A DNA stretch of 64,000 bases from NCBI RefSeq assembly GCF_003947455.1, contig NZ_QHJH01000014.1:1-64000 (forward strand), given 5' to 3'. Of this stretch, positions 48,923 through 57,335 are shown piece after piece. Every line of letters starts with the position of its first letter. Within the stretch, counting starts at the first letter, position 1. Made by a program: the position numbers and the translations under genes. Source of the DNA: Streptomyces sp. WAC 04229. Its GTDB lineage: Bacteria > Actinomycetota > Actinomycetes > Streptomycetales > Streptomycetaceae. The notes under the pieces were generated by a model. That model did no database searches. It was not told where the DNA came from and saw only the letters and a list, made by a program, of their open reading frames with translations.

Positions 48923-49615
48923 ATGAGCGAAACGGCGCTGGACGCCGAGCGCGACGCGGTCCTCGCCGCCCTGCGCCCGGTCGTCGAGGGGATCGCCGCC
49001 ACGTTCGGGCCGGTCTGCGAGGCGGTCCTGCACGACTACCGGGACCCCGAGCGGTCGGTGGTCGCGGTCGCCGGCTCGGTGACCGGACGGACGGTCGGCG
49101 GGGCGATGAGCGAGATCGGCATGCGCGTCCTGGCCCGCGGCGACGAGGCCCGGGACGAGCTGAACTACGTCACGCGCACGGACGGCGGCACCCTGCTGAA
49201 GTCGTCCACGATGGTGCTGCGCGACTCCACGGGCGCCGTGTTCGGCGCCCTGTGCGTCAACCTGGACGTCACCGCCGTGGACCGGGCGCACGCCCTGCTC
49301 GGCTCCCTGGCCGGGACCGCGGGCACCCCCGCCGATCCGCCGGCCACCACCTTCGGTGACGACATCGACGCGGTGGTCGAGGCGATCGTGGACGCCCACC
49401 CGCTGCGCCGGGGCGCCGGCTGGGCGGCGCTGGACCGCGCCCAGCGCCTGGAGCTCTTCCGCGACCTGGACGGGCGCGGCGTGTTCGCCGTACGCCGCTC
49501 GGTCGAGCATGTCGCCGCCCGGCTCGGCATCTCCCGGGCCTCCGCCTACCACTACCTCTCCCAGGCCCGCGCCGTGAGCGGGCCGGCCGCCGACCCCGCC
49601 GGAGGACACCCGTGA
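48923..49615 (+). CDS. YheO/DauR-type PAS-HTH regulator
   Basis: A 230-residue regulator. Residues about 15-125 form a YheO-like PAS domain (AATFGPVCEAVLHDYRDPER; FGALCVNLDVTAVD); the C-terminal part is an HTH_22 domain (VEHVAARLGISRASAYHYLS). DauR of Pseudomonas, which governs D-Arg catabolism, has this layout. The next gene overlaps it by four bases and encodes a PLP ammonia-lyase, so an amino-acid signal is likely. A clear palindrome lies upstream (48855-48871). Confidence 0.88.
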   Translation: MSETALDAERDAVLAALRPVVEGIAATFGPVCEAVLHDYRDPERSVVAVAGSVTGRTVGGAMSEIGMRVLARGDEARDELNYVTRTDGGTLLKSSTMVLRDSTGAVFGALCVNLDVTAVDRAHALLGSLAGTAGTPADPPATTFGDDIDAVVEAIVDAHPLRRGAGWAALDRAQRLELFRDLDGRGVFAVRRSVEHVAARLGISRASAYHYLSQARAVSGPAADPAGGHP

Positions 49616-50589
49616 CGACCACCACCCCGCCGGTCACCCTCGACGACGTGCGGGCCGCCGCCGCCCGCATCGAGGGCGTCGCGCACCGCACCCCGGTGCT
49701 GCGCTCCCGCACCCTGGACGCCCTCGTCGGCGCCGAGGTCTTCCTCAAGTGCGAGAACCACCAGCGGGTCGGCGCCTTCAAGTTCCGCGGCGCCTATCAC
49801 GCGGCCTCCCGCCTCACGCCGGAGCAGCTGTCCCGGGGCATCGCCGCCTACTCCTCCGGGAACCACGCCCAGGCGGTCGCCCTCGCCGCCCGCGAGCTGG
49901 GCACCACCGCGGTGATCGTCATGCCCGAGGACGCGCCGCCCTCCAAGCGCGCGGCCACCGCGGGATACGGCGCGGAGATCGTCACCTACGACCGCTACAC
50001 CGGAGACCGCGTGGCCATCGCGGAGGCGCTGGCCGCCGACCGGGGCCTCACCCTGATCCCGCCGTACGAACACCCGGACGTCATCGCCGGACAGGGCACC
50101 GCCGCCCTCGAACTCGTCGAGGAGACCGGCGACCTGGACGCGCTGATCACACCCGTCGGCGGCGGCGGGCTCATCGCCGGGAGCGCCACCGCCGTCAAGG
50201 GATTGCACCCCGCCACCCGGGTGATCGGCGTCGAGCCCGAGGCCGGTGACGACACCCGGCGCTCACTGGCGGCCGGCCGGCGCGTCACCGTGCCGGTCCC
50301 GCGCACCATCGCCGACGGCCAGGCCCTGCCCACCCCGGGCGAGCTGACGTTCTCCGTCAACCGGCGGCTGCTCGACGGTGTCGTGCTGGTCTCCGACGAC
50401 GAGATCCGGGACGCGATGCGGTTCGCCTTCGAGCGGCTGAAGACCGTCCTCGAACCGAGCGGCGCCACCCCGCTGGCCGCCCTGCTGAACGGCCGGATCG
50501 ACGGCCTGCCCCGCCGGGTCGGCGTGATCCTCTCCGGCGGCAACGTGGACGCCGCACGTTTCGCCGAACTCTGCGGCGCGCCCTGCTGA
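49612..50589 (+). CDS. PLP-dependent ammonia-lyase (threonine dehydratase/hydroxyaspartate type)
   Basis: A 325-residue fold-type II enzyme. The PLP lysine is in GAFKFRGAYHA; SSGNHAQAVALAAREL is the phosphate/Asn loop; PVGGGGLIAGSA is the glycine-rich phosphate-binding stretch; SGGNVD closes. The G-A-F-K-F-R-G variant is typical of threo-3-hydroxyaspartate ammonia-lyases and serine racemases rather than of biosynthetic IlvA, and no ACT domain is present. It overlaps the DauR-like regulator (GTGA) and should be induced by its ligand. The substrate (L-Ser, L-Thr or 3-hydroxyaspartate) is not settled. Confidence 0.9.
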   Translation: MTTTTPPVTLDDVRAAAARIEGVAHRTPVLRSRTLDALVGAEVFLKCENHQRVGAFKFRGAYHAASRLTPEQLSRGIAAYSSGNHAQAVALAARELGTTAVIVMPEDAPPSKRAATAGYGAEIVTYDRYTGDRVAIAEALAADRGLTLIPPYEHPDVIAGQGTAALELVEETGDLDALITPVGGGGLIAGSATAVKGLHPATRVIGVEPEAGDDTRRSLAAGRRVTVPVPRTIADGQALPTPGELTFSVNRRLLDGVVLVSDDEIRDAMRFAFERLKTVLEPSGATPLAALLNGRIDGLPRRVGVILSGGNVDAARFAELCGAPC

Positions 50590-50678
50590 CCGCATCCGTC
50601 CCCCGGATGGCGCCGCCGACTTGACAGGCGGACGATGGAGTGGTGGGCCCAGGGACGGCCAGGACAAGGAGGAGCGTC

Positions 50679-51038
50679 ATGTTGCAGGCAAAGACGCTCG
50701 ACAAGCCCGACGAGCGCCGCGATTTCCCGCGTGGCCACATCGAGGCCGTGCACATGGAGGGACTCGACTTCGCCGTCGCCACCTTCGAGCCGGGGTGGCG
50801 CTGGTCGGAGTCGGTGGCCCCGATCGCGGGCACCGACAGCTGCATGATCCATCACAACTGCTACGTGGTGGAGGGACGCATGCACATCCACATGGACGAC
50901 GGCACCGAGAGCGAGGTGGGTCCGGGCGACGTGTTCGTCTGCTCACCGGGCCACGACGCCTGGGTCGTCGGCGACGGACAGTGCGTCGTGTACGACTTCG
51001 CCGGTGCCATGGCGAAGGAGTACGCCAAGGCGGACTGA
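50679..51038 (+). CDS. Small cupin-domain protein
   Basis: A 119-residue single-domain cupin. The barrel motifs are WRWSESVAPIAGTDSCMIHH (motif 1 region) and GDVFVCSPGHDAWVVGDG (motif 2, P-G-H-D-x-W), with Glu in VVEGRMHIHMDDGTE; two or three His/Glu could hold a metal. Start ATG 50679 has AAGGAGG upstream. Function unknown. Similar proteins are common in Streptomyces; many are annotated as cupin/sugar-binding-like. Confidence 0.85.
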   Translation: MLQAKTLDKPDERRDFPRGHIEAVHMEGLDFAVATFEPGWRWSESVAPIAGTDSCMIHHNCYVVEGRMHIHMDDGTESEVGPGDVFVCSPGHDAWVVGDGQCVVYDFAGAMAKEYAKAD

Positions 51039-51074
51039 GCGGATCCGGGTGGCCCCCTGGGGGCGGCCCAGGGC

Positions 51075-51992
51075 TCACAGGTCGAAGGGGACGCCTGTGA
51101 GCTGCTCGCTCGCCGCCCACAGGCGCCTGCCCTCCGCGGGGTCGTCGGCGCCGGTGGGGAGCTTGGCGGGCTTGGGGGTGCCGGAGGTCTGGTCCCGTCC
51201 GGCGGGGCCGACGAACCTGCCCGGCGGGATGTGAGGGCTGGTCGCCGCGTACAGCGAGGGCCAGGCCGCGCCCTCGGCCGAGCCCATCAGCAGGCGTGCG
51301 GCGATCGGGGTGATCACGCGGCTCAGAGGGCCGTTGCCGTGCTGCTGCAGTCCGGTCATCGCCGACCCCGGGTGGACGACGAGCGCCTCGACGGGGCCGC
51401 TCGCGGTGCGGCGCGCGAGTTCGAGGGCGTAGACGATGTTGGCGCGCTTGGACTTGGCGTAGGCGCCCATGGGGCGGTAGCTCTTTTCGCTCATCAGGTC
51501 GTCCAGCCTGCCCATCGGCCACCGCGCCGCGGTGGCGCTGACGGTGACCACGCGCGGTGCGGACGAGCGGCGCACGGCGGGCCAGACCTGGGCGTCGAAG
51601 GCGAAGTGGCCGAGGTGGTTGGTGCCGACCGTCATCTCGAGGCCGTCTTGGGTGGTGCGCCGCTCGGGCAGGTTCATCACGCCGGCGTTGTTGAAGAGCA
51701 GGTCGACCGTCTCGGTCTCGGCGATGCGGGTGGCCGCGTCGCGGACGGAGGAGAGGTCGGAGAGGTCGAGCACGAGGGTGTCCGTCCGGGCCCCGGGGGC
51801 CGTGGCGCGCACGGCGTCCGCGGCCCTGTCCAGCTTGGTCTTGCTGCGGCCGGCCAGGATGACGCGGGCCCCGTGCCGGGCGAGCGCGCGGGCGGTCTCG
51901 AGTCCGATCCCGCTGTTCCCGCCGGTGATCAGCGCGGTGCGGCCGGTCTGATCGGGGATGTCGTCCGGAGTCCAGTGCTTCATCGTCGTCAC
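51075..51992 (-). CDS. Short-chain dehydrogenase/reductase (retinol dehydrogenase-like)
   Basis: A 305-residue SDR. TGGNSGIGLETARALARHGA is the cofactor loop, LLFNNAGVMNLPE the N-N-A-G motif, VTVSATAARWPM the catalytic Ser region and YAKSKRANI the Y-x3-K. The longer C-terminus (about 195-305) with SAMTGLQ and PKPAKLP is typical of WWOX/RDH-like SDRs. Substrate unknown. The start is GTG 51992 or ATG 51983. It is divergent from a TetR gene with three operator copies between, copying the arrangement at 6.1-7.8 kb. Confidence 0.9.
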   Translation of the reverse strand: MTTMKHWTPDDIPDQTGRTALITGGNSGIGLETARALARHGARVILAGRSKTKLDRAADAVRATAPGARTDTLVLDLSDLSSVRDAATRIAETETVDLLFNNAGVMNLPERRTTQDGLEMTVGTNHLGHFAFDAQVWPAVRRSSAPRVVTVSATAARWPMGRLDDLMSEKSYRPMGAYAKSKRANIVYALELARRTASGPVEALVVHPGSAMTGLQQHGNGPLSRVITPIAARLLMGSAEGAAWPSLYAATSPHIPPGRFVGPAGRDQTSGTPKPAKLPTGADDPAEGRRLWAASEQLTGVPFDL

Positions 51993-52113
51993 GCTCCTCG
52001 GATGCGTTGGATGTGCGCTCGGTCATGCGTCGCTCGGCTGGGGCGAGACACCGAGCCTGCCGGGCATGCCGGGGATGTCCTCGGCGAAGGCGACTCCGGC
52101 GACGACCCCTTTC

Positions 52114-52183
52114 AGACCGGCGGTCTGTTCGGCTGGCTCCAACGTAGGAGACCGCCGGTCTGATGTCAAAAGACCGGGAGTCT
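52114..52183. promoter_or_regulatory. Three copies of a 13-bp TetR operator, AGACCG-N-GGTCT type
   Basis: AGACCGGCGGTCT (52114-52126), AGACCGCCGGTCT (52149-52161) and the looser AGACCGGGAGTCT (52171-52183) lie in the divergent region between the SDR and TetR genes. The first two are palindromes. The last two are 22 bases apart, about two helical turns, and the third ends 13 bases before the TetR start. Confidence 0.8.
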
Positions 52184-52196
52184 GTAATCTGGGGGC

Positions 52197-52874
52197 ATGA
52201 CGAACTTCCAGCGCGCGCGCAGTGAGGAGCAGCGTGAGGTGCGCCGCCGGGCCATCCTCGACACCGCCGCCGCCATGCTCGAGGAGATGCCCATCGGCGA
52301 GATCAGCCTGAACGAGCTGAGCCGCCGCGTCGGGTTGGCGAAGTCCAATGTGCTGCGCTACTTCGAATCGCGCGAGGCGATCCTGCTGGAGCTGCTCGAC
52401 CGCGCCTGGCGGCAGTGGGTGGCCGACCTGCCCGCCCTGGCGCACGCCGGTGTGGACCAGGACGCTCCGGTGAGCCGGCGTGCGGAGCAGTTCGCCGCCG
52501 TCGTCGCGGGCTCCCTCGCCCAGCGCCGGGTCCTGTGCGACCTGCTGAGCGCGCAGGCGGGCGTACTGGAACACAACGTCTCCCCGCAGGTGGCCGCCCG
52601 CCACAAGCGCGCGGCCGTGGCCAACGTCGTCGACGTCTCGGCCTTGGCCCACCGGCACCTTCCCGAGCTGGGCGACGGCGCACCGCAGTTGACCGCGGCC
52701 ATGATCATGGCCGTCGGAGCCGTGTGGACGCACGCACGGCCCTCCCCGGCCATGCTCGCCGCCTACGAGGCAGACCCCTCGCTCACCGCGTTCAAGCTGG
52801 ACTTCGTGACCGCCCTGCGGGAGATGCTGGCCACGCTCACCGCGGGCACCATCGCCCGCGCCTCCCTTCCATGA
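52197..52874 (+). CDS. TetR/AcrR-family regulator (paralogue of the 6148 gene)
   Basis: A 225-residue TetR protein. The HTH (about 20-62) reads ISLNELSRRVGLAKSNVLRYF, followed by ESREAILLELLDRAWRQWV and RVLCDLLSAQAGVLEHNVS, blocks it shares with the TetR at 6148. Both are divergent from an SDR gene, so the TetR/SDR unit was duplicated or acquired twice. Its operators are probably the three AGACCG palindromes just upstream. Inducer unknown. Confidence 0.9.
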   Translation: MTNFQRARSEEQREVRRRAILDTAAAMLEEMPIGEISLNELSRRVGLAKSNVLRYFESREAILLELLDRAWRQWVADLPALAHAGVDQDAPVSRRAEQFAAVVAGSLAQRRVLCDLLSAQAGVLEHNVSPQVAARHKRAAVANVVDVSALAHRHLPELGDGAPQLTAAMIMAVGAVWTHARPSPAMLAAYEADPSLTAFKLDFVTALREMLATLTAGTIARASLP

Positions 52875-52942
52875 CGCCCGCCGGGGCCGCAGCCCGTCTA
52901 GACTTCCGAACTTCCGAGACCGACTGACGGAAGGCCGGTGCC

Positions 52943-53533
52943 GTGCGGAGACTGCTCTACGGCATGAACCTGTCCCTGGACGGCTACGTCGCCGCGCCCG
53001 GCGACGACATCGGCTGGAGCGAGCCGAGCGACGAGCTCTTCCAGTGGTGGCTCGACGAGGAGCGGGCGATCAGCCTGCTGCTGTACGGGCGCAGGCTCTG
53101 GGAGACCATGAGCGCCTACTGGCCGACCGGCGACCAGCAGCCGGGCGCCACGCCGGCGGAGATCGAGTTCGCGCGGAACTGGCGGGACACGCCGAAGGTG
53201 GTGTTCTCGTCGACGCTCGACACGGTCGACTGGAACACGCGCCTGGTCACCGGCGACGCGGTCGCGGAGATCACCCGGCTCAAGGCCGGGGACGGCGGGC
53301 CGATGAGGGTCGGCGGCGCGGCGCTCGCCGGGGCGGCGATGCGGGCCGGGCTGATCGACGAGTACACGGTCGTCACCCATCCGGTCCTGGTGGGTGGCGG
53401 CACACCGTTCTTCTCCGCACTGGACGGCTGGACGAACCTGAACCTGGTGGAGACGCGGACGTTTCCCGGCGGCGTGGTCCTGACCAGGTACGAGCGGCCG
53501 TCGGCGGCCGGTGGCGCGGCGGGCACCGACTGA
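52943..53533 (+). CDS. Dihydrofolate reductase-like (RibD C-terminal) protein
   Basis: A 196-residue RibD_C protein. LLYGMNLSLDGYVAAPGDD is the first strand and loop, LLLYGRRLWETM the NADPH-site strand, KVVFSSTLDTVDWNTRLV and GPMRVGGAALAGAAMRAG the later conserved blocks, then YTVVTHPVLVGGGTPFF. It is a typical YyaP-like reductase of unknown substrate and a distant relative of the 22314 gene. GTG 52943 follows GGAAGG. It may be read with the TetR gene (68-base gap). Confidence 0.88.
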   Translation: MRRLLYGMNLSLDGYVAAPGDDIGWSEPSDELFQWWLDEERAISLLLYGRRLWETMSAYWPTGDQQPGATPAEIEFARNWRDTPKVVFSSTLDTVDWNTRLVTGDAVAEITRLKAGDGGPMRVGGAALAGAAMRAGLIDEYTVVTHPVLVGGGTPFFSALDGWTNLNLVETRTFPGGVVLTRYERPSAAGGAAGTD

Positions 53534-53629
53534 CGTCACACGCGGCCGGGCCGCCCGCGGCGGCGTCCACGGGAGCACCGGGTGCACGGAGACGGCCGGC
53601 GGCGTGATCGCCCGGACAGCCCCCGCGCC

Positions 53630-55030
53630 TCACACCGGCAGCAACCGCGTGACCAGCGTGCCGAGCTGACGGACGTTGCGGCACTCGTGCATCTCGATCA
53701 GCTCGGCGTACGCCGGGGCCGCCGAGTCGCCGGTGCCCCAGCGGGAGCGCTGTTCGGGGTTGAGCCAGTAGCTGCGTCGCGAGCGCTCGGTGATCCGCCG
53801 CAGGGCGGGCAGGTTCGGATCGCTCATGTTGGTGCGGGCGTCGCCGAGGACGAAGACCGTCGTGCGCGGGCCGACCGCGTCGGCGTACCGCTCCGCGAAC
53901 TCGCCCAGCGCGACGCCGTAGTCACTGCTGCCGTGCCACCCGGTGAGCCGCGCCTCCGCAGCGATCCGGGCGCCCAGCCCCTCCGGGTCCGCGGTGCCGT
54001 GCGCGAGCAGCCCGGTCACCTCGTCGATCCGGTTGACGAAGGCGAACACCCGCACCTTGGCGAACTGGTCGTGCAGTGCCTGCACCAGCAGCATGGTGAA
54101 ATCCGAGAATCCCGCCACCGACCCGGACACGTCGCACAGCAGCACCAGCTCGGGCCGTACCGGACGGCGTCGTCGCAGCACCGGCTTCATCGGCACGCCG
54201 CCCGTGGACAGCGATCCGCGCAGCGTGCGCCGCAGGTCGATGCTGCCGCGGGACGCGCGGCGCCGACGGGCCGTCAGCCGGGTGGCGAGCTTGCGGGCCA
54301 GCGGCCGCACCGTCCGCCGCAGGTCGGCCAGTTGGGCCTGCCCGGCGAGCAGGAAGTCGACGCGGTCCGGCGTCGGGGCCACCGCCCGCCGGGCGATCTC
54401 GTCGCGTCCGCGCCGCTCCGCGACCCGGCGCCGCGCCTCCGCGGCCACCAGCCGCCGGAAGACCTCGATGCGGCGCCGGATCTCGTCCTCCAGGAGCCGG
54501 TCGGTGAACCCCGGGGCACCACCCCGCGCCCGCACGTCGTCCCTCACCCGGGCGAGCAGCGTCTGCGGACGGAGCCGGTCGAGCGTCTGGTGCGAGGACC
54601 AGCCGTCCGAACCGGGGGAGGAGCCCGGCGTGCCCGGGCCGCCGCCCGCACCGGAGGAACCGTAGGCGCCGAACCCGTCCACCGCCTCCCCGGCCAGCCG
54701 GGCCAGCAGCGCCCGGTCGTCGTCGGCGAGCGCCGCGGCGAGCCGGTCGCGCAGTGCCTCCCGGTCGGCGGGACCGGCGCCCGGGCCGCCGACGCCGCGC
54801 GGGAAGTACACGTCGAAGACCGGGTCGAACACCCGCCGCTGGTCCGCGGTGTGCAGCAGCGTCGCCGCCAGGCCCTCGCGCAGCAGCTCCCGGTCGGCGA
54901 GACCGAGTGACTCCACCGCCCGAGCCGCGTCCACGCTCTCCCCGGTGCCCACCCGCACACCGTGCGCCCGCAACGCCGCCACCAGCGACGTCAGCCGCTC
55001 GGCCACGCCCGTGGCCACGCCCGTGGTCAC
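53630..55030 (-). CDS. VWA-domain (CoxE-like) protein
   Basis: A 466-residue protein, GTG 55030 overlapping the MoxR stop (GTGA). The N-terminal half (about 1-280) is helical and Arg-rich, with a glycine-rich disordered stretch at about 115-145. The VWA domain lies at about 320-460: LVLLCDVSGSVAGFSDF is the MIDAS D-x-S-x-S, then RTTVFVLGDARTNMSDPN. MoxR-VWA pairs (as CoxD-CoxE or RavA-ViaA) act as chaperones that insert metal or assemble complexes. No client is next door. The frame continues upstream antisense to the MoxR gene, which I exclude. Confidence 0.88.
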   Translation of the reverse strand: MTTGVATGVAERLTSLVAALRAHGVRVGTGESVDAARAVESLGLADRELLREGLAATLLHTADQRRVFDPVFDVYFPRGVGGPGAGPADREALRDRLAAALADDDRALLARLAGEAVDGFGAYGSSGAGGGPGTPGSSPGSDGWSSHQTLDRLRPQTLLARVRDDVRARGGAPGFTDRLLEDEIRRRIEVFRRLVAAEARRRVAERRGRDEIARRAVAPTPDRVDFLLAGQAQLADLRRTVRPLARKLATRLTARRRRASRGSIDLRRTLRGSLSTGGVPMKPVLRRRRPVRPELVLLCDVSGSVAGFSDFTMLLVQALHDQFAKVRVFAFVNRIDEVTGLLAHGTADPEGLGARIAAEARLTGWHGSSDYGVALGEFAERYADAVGPRTTVFVLGDARTNMSDPNLPALRRITERSRRSYWLNPEQRSRWGTGDSAAPAYAELIEMHECRNVRQLGTLVTRLLPV

Positions 55031-55884
55031 AGCGCGTCCAGGTCGAGTTTGGCGGCGGCCCGCAGGACGTCCTCCTGGTGCTTGAGAACGACGCCGAGGG
55101 TGTCCCGTACGACGGTCTCGTCCAGGGTGTCCGCGCCGAGAGCCAGCAGGGTGCGGGCCCAGTCGATGGTCTCGGCGACGGACGGCACCTTGCGCAGCTC
55201 CATGGCGCGCAGCGCACCCACCACCCGCACCAGTGAACCGGCCAGGGCCTCGTCCAGCCCCGGCACCTTCAGCCGCACGATCCGCCGCTCCAGCTCCTCC
55301 TCCGGGAAGCCGATGTGCAGGAACAGGCAGCGCCGGCGCAGCGCCTCGGACAGCTCGCGGCTCGCGTTCGAGGTGAGGACGACGAAGGGGCGGCGGGTCG
55401 CGGTGATGGTGCCCAGCTCCGGCACGGTCACCTGGAAGTCGCTCAGCACCTCCAGGAGCAGGCCCTCGACCTCGACGTCCGCCTTGTCGGTCTCGTCGAT
55501 CAGCAGCACCTTGGCGTCGTCCCCGCGGATCGCGGTCAGCAGCGGCCGGGTGAGCAGGAACTCCTCGCCGAAGATGTCGGTCCGCGCCTCGTCCCAGCTC
55601 TCGTCGCGGCCCGCGCTGATGCGCAGCAACTGCTTGGCGTGGTTCCACTCGTACAGGGCCCGGGACTCGTCGACGCCCTCGTAGCACTGGAGCCGTACCA
55701 GCCGGGCGTCGGAGACCCGGGCCACGGCCTTGGCCAGCTCGGTCTTGCCGACCCCCGCGGGGCCCTCCACCAGCAGCGGCTTGCCGAGCCGGGCGGCGAG
55801 GAAGACGGTCGTGGCGACCGCGGGCGACGCCAGGTAGCCGGTCTCGGCGAGGCGTGCGGAGACGTCGTCGACGGAAGTGAACAC
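55027..55884 (-). CDS. MoxR-type AAA+ ATPase
   Basis: A 285-residue ATPase. LLVEGPAGVGKTELAKAVA is Walker A, KVLLIDETDKADVEVEGLLLE Walker B region, VLTSNASRELSEALRRRCLF sensor 1 and the arginine finger, and a C-terminal lid domain follows. The insert before Walker B (FLLTRPLLTAI) is that of the MoxR group. It is translationally coupled to the VWA gene downstream and probably works with it in the cytoplasm as a chaperone-like remodeller. Confidence 0.93.
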   Translation of the reverse strand: MFTSVDDVSARLAETGYLASPAVATTVFLAARLGKPLLVEGPAGVGKTELAKAVARVSDARLVRLQCYEGVDESRALYEWNHAKQLLRISAGRDESWDEARTDIFGEEFLLTRPLLTAIRGDDAKVLLIDETDKADVEVEGLLLEVLSDFQVTVPELGTITATRRPFVVLTSNASRELSEALRRRCLFLHIGFPEEELERRIVRLKVPGLDEALAGSLVRVVGALRAMELRKVPSVAETIDWARTLLALGADTLDETVVRDTLGVVLKHQEDVLRAAAKLDLDAL

Positions 55885-55975
55885 CGGAGGCCTCCAGCTC
55901 TGTTGCGGTGCGTGCGGCCGCTACGTACCAGCCTCTATCTAAGCGCTTGTTCACCTTCGCTGTCACGGGAAGACC

Positions 55976-56010
55976 GAAGGGAGGGGCGACCGCGGGCCGC
56001 CCCTCCCTTC
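55976..56010. terminator. Terminator of the FtsX/ABC operon
   Basis: GAAGGGAGGGGCG (55976-55988) pairs perfectly with 55998-56010 over 13 bases with a nine-base loop. It lies 12 bases past the stop of the minus-strand FtsX gene and upstream of the MoxR start, so it also insulates the two operons. Confidence 0.75.
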
Positions 56011-56021
56011 CCGTGCCCGGC

Positions 56022-57332
56022 TCACGCGGCGAGCGTCACCGCCCCCACCGCCGGTGTGCGCAGCACCCGCCGGGCCGTCCCCACGCTCGTCCCCAGCGTC
56101 ACCGCCGCCGACACCGAGACCATCGCGAGCCAGACGCCGACGAACTGGTCCGGCATCACCGCGTCGGTGCGGACCACCGTGAACGGCACCACGCCGGCCA
56201 GCGCGGCCACCGTGCCGAAGAACACCCCGGTGAGCGTCAGGACGACGCCCTCGGTGGCCACCACCCGCAGCACCTGCCCGGGCGTCGCGCCCGCCAGCCG
56301 CTGCTGCCCGAACTCACGGGAGCGGTACGTCGTCGCCGCGTACAGCGAGTTCACCAGCATCACGCAGACGAACACCGCGATGATGCCGACCACCGTCAGG
56401 TTCAGCGTCTCCAGGTTCTTCGCGTCGACCGACTTGACCAGCCCCGAGGCCGCCACCGCGTCGCTCTCCACCGCCTGCATGGTCAGCGTCGCCGCCGACA
56501 CCGCGGTGAACAGGATCAGCGACACCAGGATCCCGGCGAGGTGCTCGGACCGCTCGCGCAGGTTGCGGACGGCCAGCCAGCCGCTCGGGCCCGTCAGTGG
56601 CAGCCGGTCCAGCACGCCCCGCAGCAGCCCGGGCGACAGCAGCGCCATCCCGACCGACAGCAGGATCGCCCCGTAGGCCGGCGGGGCCATCAGCATCTCG
56701 TCCGCCGCGGAGAACAGGAAGGTGGAGCCGGCACCCGCGACGCCGGTGACCAGCGCGGCGTACGCCAGGAACCGCTTGGCCCCGGCCCGCTCCCTGCTGC
56801 CCCGCGTCACCCGCCGCACCGCCAGGAAGGCGGCGCCCGCGGCGGCGAGCAGCGTGATGTCCACGCCGCTCACCAGCGCGATCGGGCCGAAGGAGTAGTC
56901 GACGGAGTGCGCGACCTGCCCGCTGTCCTGGAACATCTCCAGCAGCGCCCGCCCGCCGAGCATCGCCGGGCCGACCGCCAGCACGGCGCCCGCCAGCGCC
57001 ACGGCCACCGCCTCACCCACGACCATCCGCCTGATCTGCGCCGGGGTCGCCCCCGAGCAGCGCAGCAGCTCCAGTTCGGCGGTGCGCTGGCGCACGTTGA
57101 CCGTCAGCGTGGACGCCACAGCGAAGAACACCAGCAGGGTGCCGTAGCCGCCGACGACGCCCGCGGCGGTGCCCAGCGTCTCCGAGCTGACCGCGTCGAC
57201 GCCGTCCTGCCCGGCGGTGTCGTGCATTGAGTTGAACGTCATGACGACCGCCGCGCCCAGGAAGGCGGACAGCAGTGTCGCGAGGAACCGTCCGGGGCGC
57301 TGCCGGATCGACCGAAGGGCCAGTGCCAGCAT
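56022..57332 (-). CDS. FtsX-family ABC transporter permease
   Basis: A 436-residue membrane protein with about eight helices in two FtsX domains: RFLATLLSAFLGAAVVMTFN (TM1), a domain around residues 60-145 (GYGTLLVFFAVASTLTVNVRQRTAE; LRCSGATPAQIRRMVVGEA), and a second at about 300-430 (IIAVFVCVMLVNSLYAATTY; REFGQQRLAGATPGQVLRVV). The R-x-x-E-x-x-x-L-R-x-x-G-A-T-P-x-Q-I motif is typical. With the ATPase it probably exports a peptide or lipid, in the MacB/LolCDE-like group; substrate unknown. Start is three bases after the ATPase stop. Confidence 0.92.
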   Translation of the reverse strand: MLALALRSIRQRPGRFLATLLSAFLGAAVVMTFNSMHDTAGQDGVDAVSSETLGTAAGVVGGYGTLLVFFAVASTLTVNVRQRTAELELLRCSGATPAQIRRMVVGEAVAVALAGAVLAVGPAMLGGRALLEMFQDSGQVAHSVDYSFGPIALVSGVDITLLAAAGAAFLAVRRVTRGSRERAGAKRFLAYAALVTGVAGAGSTFLFSAADEMLMAPPAYGAILLSVGMALLSPGLLRGVLDRLPLTGPSGWLAVRNLRERSEHLAGILVSLILFTAVSAATLTMQAVESDAVAASGLVKSVDAKNLETLNLTVVGIIAVFVCVMLVNSLYAATTYRSREFGQQRLAGATPGQVLRVVATEGVVLTLTGVFFGTVAALAGVVPFTVVRTDAVMPDQFVGVWLAMVSVSAAVTLGTSVGTARRVLRTPAVGAVTLAA

Positions 57333-57335
57333 CGC

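Noticed and set aside
51052-51064. GCCCCC-T-GGGGGC palindrome between the cupin and SDR genes
   Set aside because: Six-base arms with a one-base centre in a GC-rich genome; not convincing as terminator or operator.
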